Below, piece after piece: positions 15,444-25,100 of a stretch of DNA of 49,387 nucleotides. The position numbers were made by a program, and so were the translations under genes. Within the stretch, counting starts at the first letter, position 1; each line of letters starts with the position of its first letter. This DNA is from CAZBSE01 sp964561115. GTDB lineage: Bacteria; Actinomycetota; Humimicrobiia; Humimicrobiales; Humimicrobiaceae. A model generated the notes under the pieces. That model did not search any database, was not told the DNA's origin, and worked only from the letters and a program-made list of their open reading frames with translations. Location: the NCBI GenBank assembly GCA_964561115.1, contig CAZLOE010000008.1, positions 1-49,387 of the forward strand, read 5' to 3'.

Positions 15444-16268
15444 TTGGCTGACTATATTGTGAAAATAAGAGAGATAAAAGCAAAATCAATAATAATCAGG
15501 TCAAATCTGCCCGGAGCAGATTACGTCATAAATCCTTATACCGGCTGCGTACATTCCTGCCTTTACTGTTATGCCCGGTTTATGAAGAGATTTACAGGGC
15601 ACAATGAGCCCTGGGGCAGGTTTATTGACGTAAAGGTAAATGCAGCCGATCTTATTCCTGAGAATACTTTAAGATATGAAGGAAAGCAAATTTTTATGTC
15701 ATCGGTCACCGACCCTTACAATCCGCTGGAAAGAAGATATCTGCTTACCCGCAGGGTGCTAAAAAAACTTATACCACTACAGCCTGACCTGGGGATACAG
15801 ACAAAGTCAGATCTGGTACTGCGTGATGTTGACCTTTTAGTCCAGTTTAAAAATTGTGAGGTAGGACTCACTATAACTACTCTGGAAGATATTATAAGAA
15901 AGGAAATTGAGCCTGCTGCCTCTTCGGTTGAAAAAAGAATAAAAGCACTTGAGAAATTAAAGTATGCGGGAATAAATACCTATATTTTTATTGGTCCTAT
16001 TCTTCCGTCTGTAACGGATTGGAAGGAAATTATCTTAAAAACCAAGGATTTCACTGATCTGTATATGTTTGAAGATTTAAATATTGTCGGTACGGTATGG
16101 AATTCTGTGAGAAAATGGCTTGAAGAGAAGCACCTAGATCTGCTTGAAGAATACCGGCGTATATACTTTACTAAAAGCTGTTACTGGGATAAAGTTAGTT
16201 ATGAAATAAAAAAGTTCTGCAGGGAAAAGAAAGTAGACTTTGAGATCTATTTCCATCATAAAGGATAA
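15444..16268 (+). CDS. Radical SAM protein, SplB/Rv2578c-like
   Basis: A 274-residue radical SAM enzyme. C35, C39 and C42 in TGCVHSCLYCYAR bind the 4Fe-4S cluster that cleaves S-adenosylmethionine. MSSVTDPYNPLERRY and the later LTITTLED and GPILPSVTD are typical of the spore photoproduct lyase-like SplB group, many of whose members have no known reaction. The residues needed for thymine-dimer repair cannot be checked by eye. TTG 15444 is used because a stop precedes it immediately; GTG 15459 is an alternative and neither has a good ribosome site. It could form a unit with the DUF3795 gene upstream. Confidence 0.8.
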   Translation: MADYIVKIREIKAKSIIIRSNLPGADYVINPYTGCVHSCLYCYARFMKRFTGHNEPWGRFIDVKVNAADLIPENTLRYEGKQIFMSSVTDPYNPLERRYLLTRRVLKKLIPLQPDLGIQTKSDLVLRDVDLLVQFKNCEVGLTITTLEDIIRKEIEPAASSVEKRIKALEKLKYAGINTYIFIGPILPSVTDWKEIILKTKDFTDLYMFEDLNIVGTVWNSVRKWLEEKHLDLLEEYRRIYFTKSCYWDKVSYEIKKFCREKKVDFEIYFHHKG

Positions 16269-16354
16269 TAGTTACAGATTGAAAAATTCAATAAACAAAA
16301 CATAGATGGATAAGAAACTTAAAATAAAAAATATTTATGTTTACGGGAGGAGAA

Positions 16355-17518
16355 ATGGAAAATTTTACATTCATAAATACGACCAAGATAATTTTTGGAA
16401 AAGGTACTGAAAATCAGGCTGGAGCCGAGGCCGCCAGGTACGGCAGCAAGATTTTACTGCATTACGGCGGAGGAAGTATTAAAAAATACGGGCTTTATGA
16501 TAGGGTCTTAAAATCACTAAAGGATGCCAGACTGGAGGTCATTGAACTGGGCGGCGTAAAACCTAATCCCATGCTGGACTTGGTAAAAAAGGGAATAGAT
16601 ATCTGCCGGAAGGAAAAGATTGATTTTATTCTTGCTGTCGGAGGGGGAAGCACCATTGATTCAGCCAAAGCGATTGCGTCAGGGGTGCCATACAGCGGTT
16701 ATGTATGGGATTTTTACTCCGGCAAGGCTGAGTTGAAAGAAATCCTTCCTATGGGAGTTGTCTTAACCATACCTGCTTCAGGCAGTGAATCAAGCAGCAG
16801 TTCTGTGATCACAAATGAGGACGGGATGTATAAAAGAGGATTCGTAAGTGATCTACTGCAGCCAAAATTTGCCATATTAAATCCGGAGATCACCTATACC
16901 CTTCCTCCTTACCAGACTGCCTGCGGGGCAGCGGACATAATGGCACATATAATGGAAAGATATTTTACTGCTGTAAAAAATGTAGACCTGACAGACAGAC
17001 TGTGTGAAGCGGCACTTAAAACAGTAATAAACAATGTATCAGTAGTGCTTGAAGAACCAAAAAATTATGATGCCCGTGCCGAGATCATGTGGGCAGGTTC
17101 TATTGCCCATAATAACCTGCTTGGTACCGGAAGAATAGGCGATTGGGGCTCTCATAAAATAGAAATGGAGATAAGCGGGATATATGATCTTGCGCATGGC
17201 GCCGGACTGGCAGTTATTCTTCCTGCATGGATGAAATATGTATATAAAAAGGATGTAGAAAGATTTGCCCAGTTTGCAGTCAGGGTATGGGACCAGGAAC
17301 CGGATTTTTACCATTTGGAGAAAACAGCTCTACAGGGAATAAGCAGGCTGAAGGACTTCTATAAGGGAATTGGCCTGCCTGTTACTCTGGGGGAAGCAAA
17401 TATTCCCTATGACAGGCTTGAGGAAATGGCTAAAAAATGTACTGAATCAGGGCCGGTAGGTAATTTTGTAAAGCTGGATGAAGATAGTGTCCTGAAGATA
17501 TTAATGATGGCAAAATAG
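16355..17518 (+). CDS. Iron-containing alcohol dehydrogenase (butanol dehydrogenase-like)
   Basis: A 388-residue group III alcohol dehydrogenase. The NAD(P) site is AVGGGSTIDSAKAIA. Metal ligands are D194 and H198 in AADIMAHIMERYF, H267 and H281 (LAHGAGLAV), the full set for the family. It resembles BdhA/YqhD-type enzymes that reduce aldehydes to alcohols with NAD(P)H, useful in fermentation or aldehyde detoxification. ATG 16355 is chosen because GGGAGGAGAA lies directly before it; an upstream ATG at 16337 would include that ribosome site in the coding sequence. The gene is alone, with a convergent MFS gene 33 bp downstream. Confidence 0.9.
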   Translation: MENFTFINTTKIIFGKGTENQAGAEAARYGSKILLHYGGGSIKKYGLYDRVLKSLKDARLEVIELGGVKPNPMLDLVKKGIDICRKEKIDFILAVGGGSTIDSAKAIASGVPYSGYVWDFYSGKAELKEILPMGVVLTIPASGSESSSSSVITNEDGMYKRGFVSDLLQPKFAILNPEITYTLPPYQTACGAADIMAHIMERYFTAVKNVDLTDRLCEAALKTVINNVSVVLEEPKNYDARAEIMWAGSIAHNNLLGTGRIGDWGSHKIEMEISGIYDLAHGAGLAVILPAWMKYVYKKDVERFAQFAVRVWDQEPDFYHLEKTALQGISRLKDFYKGIGLPVTLGEANIPYDRLEEMAKKCTESGPVGNFVKLDEDSVLKILMMAK

Positions 17519-17551
17519 GCAGTGGAAGAGAGTAAAGCCAATATTAAGTGT

Positions 17552-18739
17552 CTATGAATGTAACGATTTTGTTTTAATATATGGAAAAAGAAACAGCAGT
17601 AAAACAGCAAGTACAGGCATTATTAATACATAATTTATAGTCTTTATCATTCCAATATTATCTGCAATCTTCCCAATCAGCATAAGAGTGGCTGCTGCAG
17701 TTCCAGTACTCACACCTATTATCAGAGAAGAGGCGAGGCTTACATTTCCGGGGAATATATCCTGAACGACTCTTATACACAGCGGCAGTGTAGAGATAGC
17801 GAAAAAACCTGCTGCAATAAATAAAAATATTGACATATTCAACTGGACTTTAAACATCATATAAAAAAGAGGAACTGATGTGATAAGTGCAGCCTGGATA
17901 ACTGCTGTTCTTTTTCTTATCCTATCCGAGTAGTAACCTGCAAAAAGACCTCCGATCCCTCCAATTACCAAAAAAGCCAGGATTATATATCCAAAGTTTA
18001 TTAGTTCCACTCCCTTGCCTGTAAAATACAGGGGCATGAAGGTAAACATGGATTGAACAGTGATTTCTCTACTGTAAGCGGTAAATAACATTAGTGAAAG
18101 CAGGGCAAGTTTTGATTTTTTTATGCTTTTAAATCTTTTTAAAAAACCTACCGGGGCTTTTTTAATTTTTTTGACATGCATAAAAGAGGCAAACCTTATA
18201 AGCACCATTGACAGGATTATTCCAGGCATAGCAGCCAGTGGAACAAAATTAAGCCCGATTTTATTTATAATAAAGACAATAAAAAGTGATCCTACTGAAA
18301 AACCAAGGATGCCTCCTAGGGATATTATAGAATTTGACAGGCCCTTTCTGCTCCCTCCAAAATGGCTGGCAGAGGCTGCTGTAGGAGGGTGAATGGCAGC
18401 TACCCCAAGGTTTCCTAAAAATAGAAAGACAAGAATATGCCAGTAGCTGGGCAGTACTCCCACCACGCTTATAAACATAGAGGCAACCAGCGGCCCTATG
18501 ATCAGAAAATACCTTGTTCCGTATTTATCTGAAAAGTATCCAAATGCTGGCTGGGTAAGGTTACATGACATAAAGTTTACAGCGGTTAAAATGCTTACCA
18601 GAAAAAGAGAAAGCTCCAGTCTTGCAGTAATTATTGGGATGAGTCCTACTATGAAACAGGCATATGTATCAGTAACCATATGAGTAGTGAAATTTAAAAA
18701 TATTATGGTCTTGTTTGAGATTTTCTTTGACTCAGCCAT
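17552..18739 (-). CDS. MFS exporter, fosmidomycin-resistance (Fsr)-like
   Basis: A 395-residue membrane protein with about 12 predicted helices. The first helix region NFTTHMVTDTYACF and the loop NLTQPAFGYFSDKYGTR (motif A variant) are typical of the Fsr group, as is AAIHPPTAASASHFGG. It would export a small compound by proton antiport; the substrate is not predictable. It is a single gene converging on the alcohol dehydrogenase and diverging from the SRP RNA. No clear ribosome site precedes ATG 18739. Confidence 0.85.
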   Translation of the reverse strand: MAESKKISNKTIIFLNFTTHMVTDTYACFIVGLIPIITARLELSLFLVSILTAVNFMSCNLTQPAFGYFSDKYGTRYFLIIGPLVASMFISVVGVLPSYWHILVFLFLGNLGVAAIHPPTAASASHFGGSRKGLSNSIISLGGILGFSVGSLFIVFIINKIGLNFVPLAAMPGIILSMVLIRFASFMHVKKIKKAPVGFLKRFKSIKKSKLALLSLMLFTAYSREITVQSMFTFMPLYFTGKGVELINFGYIILAFLVIGGIGGLFAGYYSDRIRKRTAVIQAALITSVPLFYMMFKVQLNMSIFLFIAAGFFAISTLPLCIRVVQDIFPGNVSLASSLIIGVSTGTAAATLMLIGKIADNIGMIKTINYVLIMPVLAVLLLFLFPYIKTKSLHS

Positions 18740-18874
18740 TATAGTGATGATATATAAATATTTTTACTTTAGGCTAATACTTGAAAAAAATTCTACTCTT
18801 TTAAAATAAATGGTCAACAATTATTTTTAGCATCGTTCAGCTAACATCAGGTTTTATTTTTTCTATTATTTTTA

Positions 18875-18880
18875 TATAAT
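18875..18880 (+). promoter_or_regulatory. -10 box of the SRP RNA gene
   Basis: A perfect TATAAT ends 6 bp before the predicted 5' end at 18887. The -35 is weak (TTTTAT at 18852-18857, 17-bp spacer). Confidence 0.55.
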
Positions 18881-18886
18881 CAGATA

Positions 18887-19157
18887 GACCGTGCTAGGTG
18901 GGGAGCTAGCGGTGCCCTGTAACTCACAATCCGCTATAGTGAGACTGATCAGCAGATATGAGGTTTATAGTAGTAAGATCAGCGCTTATATAAGTGGCGT
19001 TGAAGGTCGGGTCTTGTGCGGCGGAGGGTTACAAACCCCGTCAGGTCCGAGAGGAAGCAGCGGTAAGTAATATTCTCCGGGTGCCATAAGTAAGCCTGGC
19101 TGGAGTTAACTGTATTAGTGGCGCTTGTTATTATAAATCAAGATCTGCGGCACGGTC
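18887..19157 (+). ncRNA. ffs: Signal recognition particle RNA, large Alu-containing type
   Basis: The 5' end carries the Alu-domain signature (GTGCTAGGTGGGGAGCTAGC at 18891-18910, then GGTGCCCTGTAAC). The conserved domain IV hairpin for Ffh binding has GTCAGGTCCGAGAGGAAGCA at about 19039-19058, including the GGTCC and AGGAAGCAGCG elements. The ends GACCGTGC (18887-18894) and GCACGGTC (19150-19157) pair, which sets the length at about 271 nt. This is the long bacterial form with an Alu domain, as in Bacillus and clostridia, not the short E. coli 4.5S form. It lies 31 bp before dnaX, as scr lies upstream of dnaX in B. subtilis. Confidence 0.95.
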
Positions 19158-19188
19158 ACTTTTAGTTAATTAAAATAGTCATATCCTT

Positions 19189-20973
19189 ATGAGTTATATT
19201 TCATTCTATAGAAAGTGGAGACCGCAGAGCTTTGATGAAATAATCGGCCAGGAATACAACATCAAAACTATCAGAAATGCAGTAGCCAATGACAGATTAT
19301 CTCACTGCTATATATTTTGTGGTCCCAGGGGTACTGGTAAAACATCAACAGCCCGTATCCTGGCAAAAGCCTTAAGCTGCAAAAAAGGTGTTACTCCTGA
19401 CCCCTGCAATAAATGTGAAAACTGCATAAGTATATCCAATGGATCCAATGTGGATGTAATAGAAATTGATGCTGCTTCCAACAGGGGGATAGATGAGATA
19501 AGGGAGCTCAGGGAAAAAGTTAAATATCTGCCCAGTTCTCTTAGAAAGAAAGTATATATAATTGATGAGGTCCATATGCTGACCACTGAAGCTTTTAATG
19601 CACTGCTCAAAGTCCTGGAAGAACCTCCTGAACATGTAATATTCATAATGGCTACTACCGAGCCCAATAAGGTATTAGCCACCATAATGTCCAGATGCCA
19701 GAGGTTTGATTTCTTTCCTATACCTATGGACAAGATAAAGGAGAAGCTGGTAAAAATTGCCGAAAGTGAAAAAATAAAAATAAGTGACCAGGCTCTGAAT
19801 TTGATTTCCAAATATGCGGACGGCAGTTCCAGAGACGCTGATGGGATACTGGAGCAGCTGGCAGCGTTCGGGGAGGATAAAATTGAAGTAAGTGATGTCA
19901 CATCACTTCTGGGTATAGCAGAACTGGATACCCTTTTTGAGCTTACAGATATTTTGATTGAAAAGGACCTGAGCAAAGCACTGCTTCTGGTAAATAAGAT
20001 AATCAGCAGCAATCAGAACATCAAAGTATTTGTAGCAGAGTTTATTGATCATCTATACGATCTGTATGTAATTAAAAATTACAGCAATCCTTTTGAAATT
20101 GTGAATATAAGTGAGGATTTCAAAAGCAGGTATAAAGCCCAGGCAGAAAAGCTAAAGAAAGAAGAATTAGAGTTTTATATGGAGCTTTTTACAGAACTGC
20201 TTAAACAGATAAAGTGGGGCGAGGGCTCAAAGGTCTTTTTCAAGTCAGCAGTTATAAGGGCAGTAAATTTCATAATGCTGGATGAAAAGGGGATAATTGA
20301 AAAGACAAGGCTTATAGAGACAAGGATTGATAAATTAAAGGAAGAAGTTGACAGAATGAGCTCGATGCAGAGAAAAGGTGATGACAGCAGCAGTTACAAG
20401 ACTACTGGCAGAAGTAATGAACATGAAAGCCGGAATGATGACTTTGATATTATTAAAAGTAATGAAATTGACGAGATGGTAAGGGGAGTCGAAATCTCGG
20501 GGGAAAGCGACAGGAGTAAAAAAGAAAGTTCTGGATCAGATAAAGCGGGGCCCGGGAAAGGGAAAAAAGGCGGAGAAATAAGTGAAATAATAGATAATCT
20601 GGATGAGATCTGTTTGAATATAAAAAAGAAAAAGATCCCGGTTTATGCTATGTTTACGGAGTCTTCACCTTACAGAGTGGACAACGGTACGGTATATTTT
20701 CTGCTGGATGAGAAGAAAGAATGGCATAGGGATCAGCTAAATAAAAAAATCAATGTAGAACTTATATCAGGTGTAATAAGGGAGGTTACAGGAAAGGATT
20801 TCAAGGTCGTGTTTGAAACCGGCAGGAAAGAAGGTTCAGCTTCTGAAGGAGGAAGTCCCCTGGACAAAACGGTAGAGAAAAAAGACCAGGATCTTGCAGG
20901 TAAGGACAAACAGGGCAGCGATAAGGAAGATATACTGAATTATTTTGAGAAAAAATTTGAAATAAAGGAGTAG
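19189..20973 (+). CDS. dnaX: DNA polymerase III subunits gamma/tau
   Basis: A 594-residue clamp-loader ATPase. Walker A GPRGTGKTS is at residues 45-53, the zinc-binding cysteines are C64, C73, C76 and C79, Walker B is VYIIDEVHML, and the sensor 1 region is FIMATTEPNKVL. Domain III follows to about residue 370, then a charged, low-complexity linker (about 390-465) and a C-terminal domain for polymerase contact. The ebfC start codon follows the stop after 3 bp and recR comes next, the common bacterial order. An A6 run in the linker at 20563-20568 may allow a short gamma form. Confidence 0.95.
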   Translation: MSYISFYRKWRPQSFDEIIGQEYNIKTIRNAVANDRLSHCYIFCGPRGTGKTSTARILAKALSCKKGVTPDPCNKCENCISISNGSNVDVIEIDAASNRGIDEIRELREKVKYLPSSLRKKVYIIDEVHMLTTEAFNALLKVLEEPPEHVIFIMATTEPNKVLATIMSRCQRFDFFPIPMDKIKEKLVKIAESEKIKISDQALNLISKYADGSSRDADGILEQLAAFGEDKIEVSDVTSLLGIAELDTLFELTDILIEKDLSKALLLVNKIISSNQNIKVFVAEFIDHLYDLYVIKNYSNPFEIVNISEDFKSRYKAQAEKLKKEELEFYMELFTELLKQIKWGEGSKVFFKSAVIRAVNFIMLDEKGIIEKTRLIETRIDKLKEEVDRMSSMQRKGDDSSSYKTTGRSNEHESRNDDFDIIKSNEIDEMVRGVEISGESDRSKKESSGSDKAGPGKGKKGGEISEIIDNLDEICLNIKKKKIPVYAMFTESSPYRVDNGTVYFLLDEKKEWHRDQLNKKINVELISGVIREVTGKDFKVVFETGRKEGSASEGGSPLDKTVEKKDQDLAGKDKQGSDKEDILNYFEKKFEIKE

Positions 20974-20976
20974 AAA

Positions 20977-21291
20977 TTGGGTTTTGACTATGGAAGTATG
21001 ATGAAACAGGCAAAGATTATGCAGAAGAGGATGATGGAAGCTCAGGAGGAACTTAAGAATATGGATTTTGAGGCTTCTGCAGGCGGAGGCGCCGTGAAGG
21101 TAAAAGTAAACGGCAGCCAGGAGGTCATGGAAGTAAAGATCGATAAGGAAATAATAGATGCTGGTGATATAGAAATGATTGAAGATATGGTAATGGTTGC
21201 CGTAAATGATGCTGTAAAGCAATCAAAAGACGAAGTTAAAAATAAAATGTCAGCTATTACCGGGGGGATGAGCATACCGGGATTGTTTTAA
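20977..21291 (+). CDS. ebfC: YbaB/EbfC-family nucleoid-associated protein
   Basis: A 104-residue protein typical of the family, which forms DNA-binding dimers. The N-terminal helix (SMMKQAKIMQKRMMEAQEEL), Gly-rich strand region ASAGGGAVKVKVNG and C-terminal DAVKQSKDEVKNKM are all present. The start is TTG 20977, set by AAAGGAG at 20964-20970. An internal ATG at 20991 would remove part of helix 1. It is between dnaX and recR and is surely co-transcribed with dnaX. Confidence 0.93.
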   Translation: MGFDYGSMMKQAKIMQKRMMEAQEELKNMDFEASAGGGAVKVKVNGSQEVMEVKIDKEIIDAGDIEMIEDMVMVAVNDAVKQSKDEVKNKMSAITGGMSIPGLF

Positions 21292-21364
21292 TGCAGTAAA
21301 AAATATCGGGATACCTCAGGATGTTTTATTTATTATTTATTATTAATTCTATTTTAAATCATAG

Positions 21365-21964
21365 ATGGCTTTATATATAAAGAGTGTTGAAAATTTAATA
21401 AATGAGTTCAGGAAACTTCCGGGAATAGGCCCAAAGTCTGCTAAAAGAATTGTATTTTACTTACTAAAACTTTCCCACAGCGATATTACAAAGCTTTCGC
21501 AGGCACTGGTAGAGATGAAGGAAAAAGTTAAGATCTGCAAATACTGTTACAATCTGACAGAGGAAGATATCTGCAGCATCTGCAGAGACCAGTCCAGAGA
21601 TAAAAAGAAGATATGCATAGTAGAAGAAGTAAGTGACCTGATAATCATTGAAAAAACAGGCGAATACAAAGGGCTATACCATGTTTTAGGCGGCCTGCTT
21701 TCCCCTATAGAAAATATCGGGCCCAAGGAGATAAGAATACCCAGGCTTTTAGAGCGCATAAAAAACGATAATACGGAAGAGGTTATAATGGCGTTGAATC
21801 CTACTGTTGAAGGTGAAAGTACCGCTATGTACTTAAAAAAGATATTGTCTCCACTTGGAGTAAAAGTCACCAGGCTGGCAAGCGGGCTTCCGGTCGGCGG
21901 TGACCTTGAATATGCAGATGAGGTGACTATAGGAAGGGCTATATCCGATAGAAGGGAGCTTTGA
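21365..21964 (+). CDS. recR: Recombination mediator protein RecR
   Basis: A 199-residue protein of normal RecR length. It has the helix-hairpin-helix LPGIGPKSAKRI at residues 18-29, the zinc finger C58, C61, C70, C73, and a Toprim domain with CIVEEVSDLIIIEKTGEY and ALNPTVEGESTAMYL. The C-terminal Walker-like region is RLASGLPVGGDLEYADE. RecR works with RecO or RecF to load RecA on single-stranded DNA. It lies 73 bp after ebfC. Confidence 0.95.
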   Translation: MALYIKSVENLINEFRKLPGIGPKSAKRIVFYLLKLSHSDITKLSQALVEMKEKVKICKYCYNLTEEDICSICRDQSRDKKKICIVEEVSDLIIIEKTGEYKGLYHVLGGLLSPIENIGPKEIRIPRLLERIKNDNTEEVIMALNPTVEGESTAMYLKKILSPLGVKVTRLASGLPVGGDLEYADEVTIGRAISDRREL

Positions 21965-22029
21965 CTGGTTTCAGTTTGGAAAGCTGCGGGGAGAGCCCTG
22001 ATTTATTTAAAAAAAGAAATTAAATATGT

Positions 22030-22035
22030 TATAAT
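22030..22035 (+). promoter_or_regulatory. Candidate -10 box of nifJ
   Basis: TATAAT about 100 bp before the nifJ start codon; the -35 region is weak. It would give a long 5' leader with no recognised riboswitch. Confidence 0.35.
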
Positions 22036-22137
22036 TCAGTGATTTTTAGGTATGGAAACTTATTTTAATATAAGGTTGATTAAGAAATTTTTATCAATAT
22101 ATCAATATGAATTCATATATAAAGGAGTAGGTCAGTA

Positions 22138-25100
22138 ATGAAAACTATGAAGACCATGGACGGAAATATGGCGGCAGCATATGTGGCATATGCCTTTACT
22201 GAAGTAGCTGCTATTTACCCTATAACACCTTCCTCACCTATGGGGGAATATGTTGATGAGTGGGCTGCACACGGCAGGAAAAACATGTTCGGACAGGTTG
22301 TAAGTGTGAGCGAGCTCCAATCCGAGGGAGGTGCGTCCGGAGCGGTACATGGTTCACTTGCTGCAGGTGCTCTTACTTCAACTTTTACAGCATCCCAGGG
22401 GCTTCTTTTGATGATACCCAATATGTTTAAAATCTCGGGAGAGCTTCTGCCGGGAGTATTTCACGTAAGTGCCCGTTCTGTTGCAACCCATGCACTTTCA
22501 ATATTCGGAGACCACTCTGATATTATGTCAGTAAGACAGACCGGATTCGGGATAATAGCTTCCGGTTCGATACAGGAGATCATGGATCTGGGAGGTGTTG
22601 CTCATCTGGCTGCAATTAAATCCAGAGTACCTTTCCTACATTTTTTTGATGGTTTCAGGAGTTCCCACGAGATCCAAAAAATTGAAACAATTGATTACGG
22701 GGATTTTAAAAAACTGGTCGATATGGAAGCAGTGAAAAAGTTCAGGGAAAGAGCTTTGAATCCGGAACATCCGGTCACCAGGGGAACGGCTCAGAATCCG
22801 GATATATTTTTTCAGGCAAGAGAATCATGCAACAGTTTCTACCTTAAGACCCCTGAAATAGTTAAAGATTATATGGAAAAGATCAGCAAATTGACCGGCA
22901 GGTCGTACAAGCCGTTTAATTATGTAGGAGCGAAGGATGCAGAATATGTAATAATGGCTATGGGATCTGTTACCGATACTATAGATGAGACTGTACAGTA
23001 TTTAAACAAGCTGGGCGAGAAAGTGGGAGCAGTGAAAGTCCATATGTACAGGCCATTTTATCCTGAATTTTTGTTTGATGTTATGCCAAAGACTGTTAAA
23101 AAAATCGCTGTGCTTGACAGGACCAAGGAACCCGGAGCTAATGGCGAGCCGCTGTACCTGGATGTAAGAAATGCATATCATGAAATGGAAAAAAGGCCTG
23201 TAATTGTGGGTGGAAGATACGGTCTTAGTTCCAAGGATACCACCCCGGGCCAGATAAAAGCTGTATTTGATAATTTAAAACTCACCAATCCCAAAAACGG
23301 ATTTACGGTAGGAATAAATGACGACGTGACTCATACCTCTCTTGAGGTCAAAGAGGAAATAGAAACTGCCCCCAAAGGTACTATAAGGTGCAAGTTCTGG
23401 GGGTTTGGTTCGGATGGAACGGTAGGAGCAAATAAAAATGCCATTAAAATAATAGGTGATAATACCGACCTTTATGCCCAGGGATATTTTGCATATGATT
23501 CCAAAAAGTCTGGCGGTCTTACTATTTCGCACCTGAGATTTGGAGAGACACCCATACAATCGATCTATCTGATAACAGATGCTGATTTTGTAGCCTGCCA
23601 CAAACAGACTTATGTAAATCAGTATGATCTGCTCAAAGGGCTGAAAAAAGGCGGAACTTTTGTCCTTAACTGCCAGTGGGATTTTTCCGAACTGGAAAAA
23701 GAACTGCCGGCAGATATAAAAAAATATATAGCTGAAAGTAATATAGATTTCTATATTATTGATGCCACCAGTATTGCGGCTGAGATAGGGCTGGGAAGCA
23801 GGATAAATATGATCATGCAGGCTGCTTTTTTCAAACTGGCAAAGGTGATACCCATAGATGATGCGGTAAAATATATGAAGGAAGCGATAAAGAAGACCTA
23901 TGGGAAAAAAGGCGAGAAGATCGTACAGATGAACTATAAGGCAGTAGACAGGGGCATAGAGTCACTCAAAAAAGTAAAGGTCCCGGAGAGCTGGAAAGAT
24001 GCAGTCGAGGTCAAGGAAAAGGCTGAAGCGGATGAACCTGATTATATAAAAAATATTTTAAGAGTGATAAACAGGCAGGAAGGGGACAGCATCCCGGTAA
24101 GTGCTTTTGTAGGTGTTGAAGATGGGACATTCCCCCAGGGTACTGCAGCATATGAAAAAAGAGGTGTCGCTATAAATGTGCCGGAATGGCAGAAAGATAA
24201 TTGTATTCAGTGCAACCAGTGCTCATTTATTTGCCCGCATGCAGTTATAAGACCTGTTCTGCTTACAGATAAGGAATTAAAAGATGCTCCGGAGAAATTT
24301 GAAACTGTCAAGGCAAAGGGAAAGGGACTTGAAGGATTTAACTATAGAATTCAGGTAAGCACACTGGATTGTACCGGGTGCGGCAATTGTGCAAATGTCT
24401 GTCCGGCCAAGGAAAAAGCTCTTGTAATGAAGCCTTTAAGTTCGCAGGAAGCTCAGATTGAAAACTGGAAATTTGCCTCAAAAGTTCCTGTAAAGGAAAA
24501 TGTCATGCCGGTAGATACGGTCAAAGGAAGCCAGTTTAAGAAGCCGCTTTTTGAGTTTTCAGGAGCATGCGGCGGATGCGGTGAGACTCCTTATGCTAAA
24601 CTGATAACCCAGCTATTTGGCGACAGGATGCTTATTGCCAATGCCACCGGCTGCTCATCTATATGGGGAGGTTCGGCTCCTTCGGCACCTTACACTACCA
24701 ATGCCGAAGGCAAAGGTCCGGCATGGGCCAATTCACTATTTGAGGATAATGCCGAATACGGATACGGAATGGTACTGGGAATAAAACAGATGCGCAGTAA
24801 GATAGAAGACTATATGAATAAGCTTTCTGAAATGAAAATAGAAACTAAGGTAAAAAGTGCTATGAAAGAATGGATCGCAGGACGAGAAGATGAGATGATA
24901 AGTAGACAGTCCACAGCTAAATTATTGAAACTGTTGAAAGGAGACTTAGGGAGCAAAGAAGCTGATGAGCTCAAGGATATGATACTTCAACTGAAGGATT
25001 ACCTGGTGAAAAAATCAGTTTGGGTATTCGGCGGTGACGGCTGGGCTTATGATATTGGTTACGGTGGTCTTGACCACGTCCTGGCCTCGAGAGATGATAT

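Noticed and set aside
19308..20012. Minus-strand 234-residue frame within dnaX
   Set aside because: It is antisense to a certain gene and rich in Ser/Leu/Ile, the mirror of Lys/Glu-rich coding.
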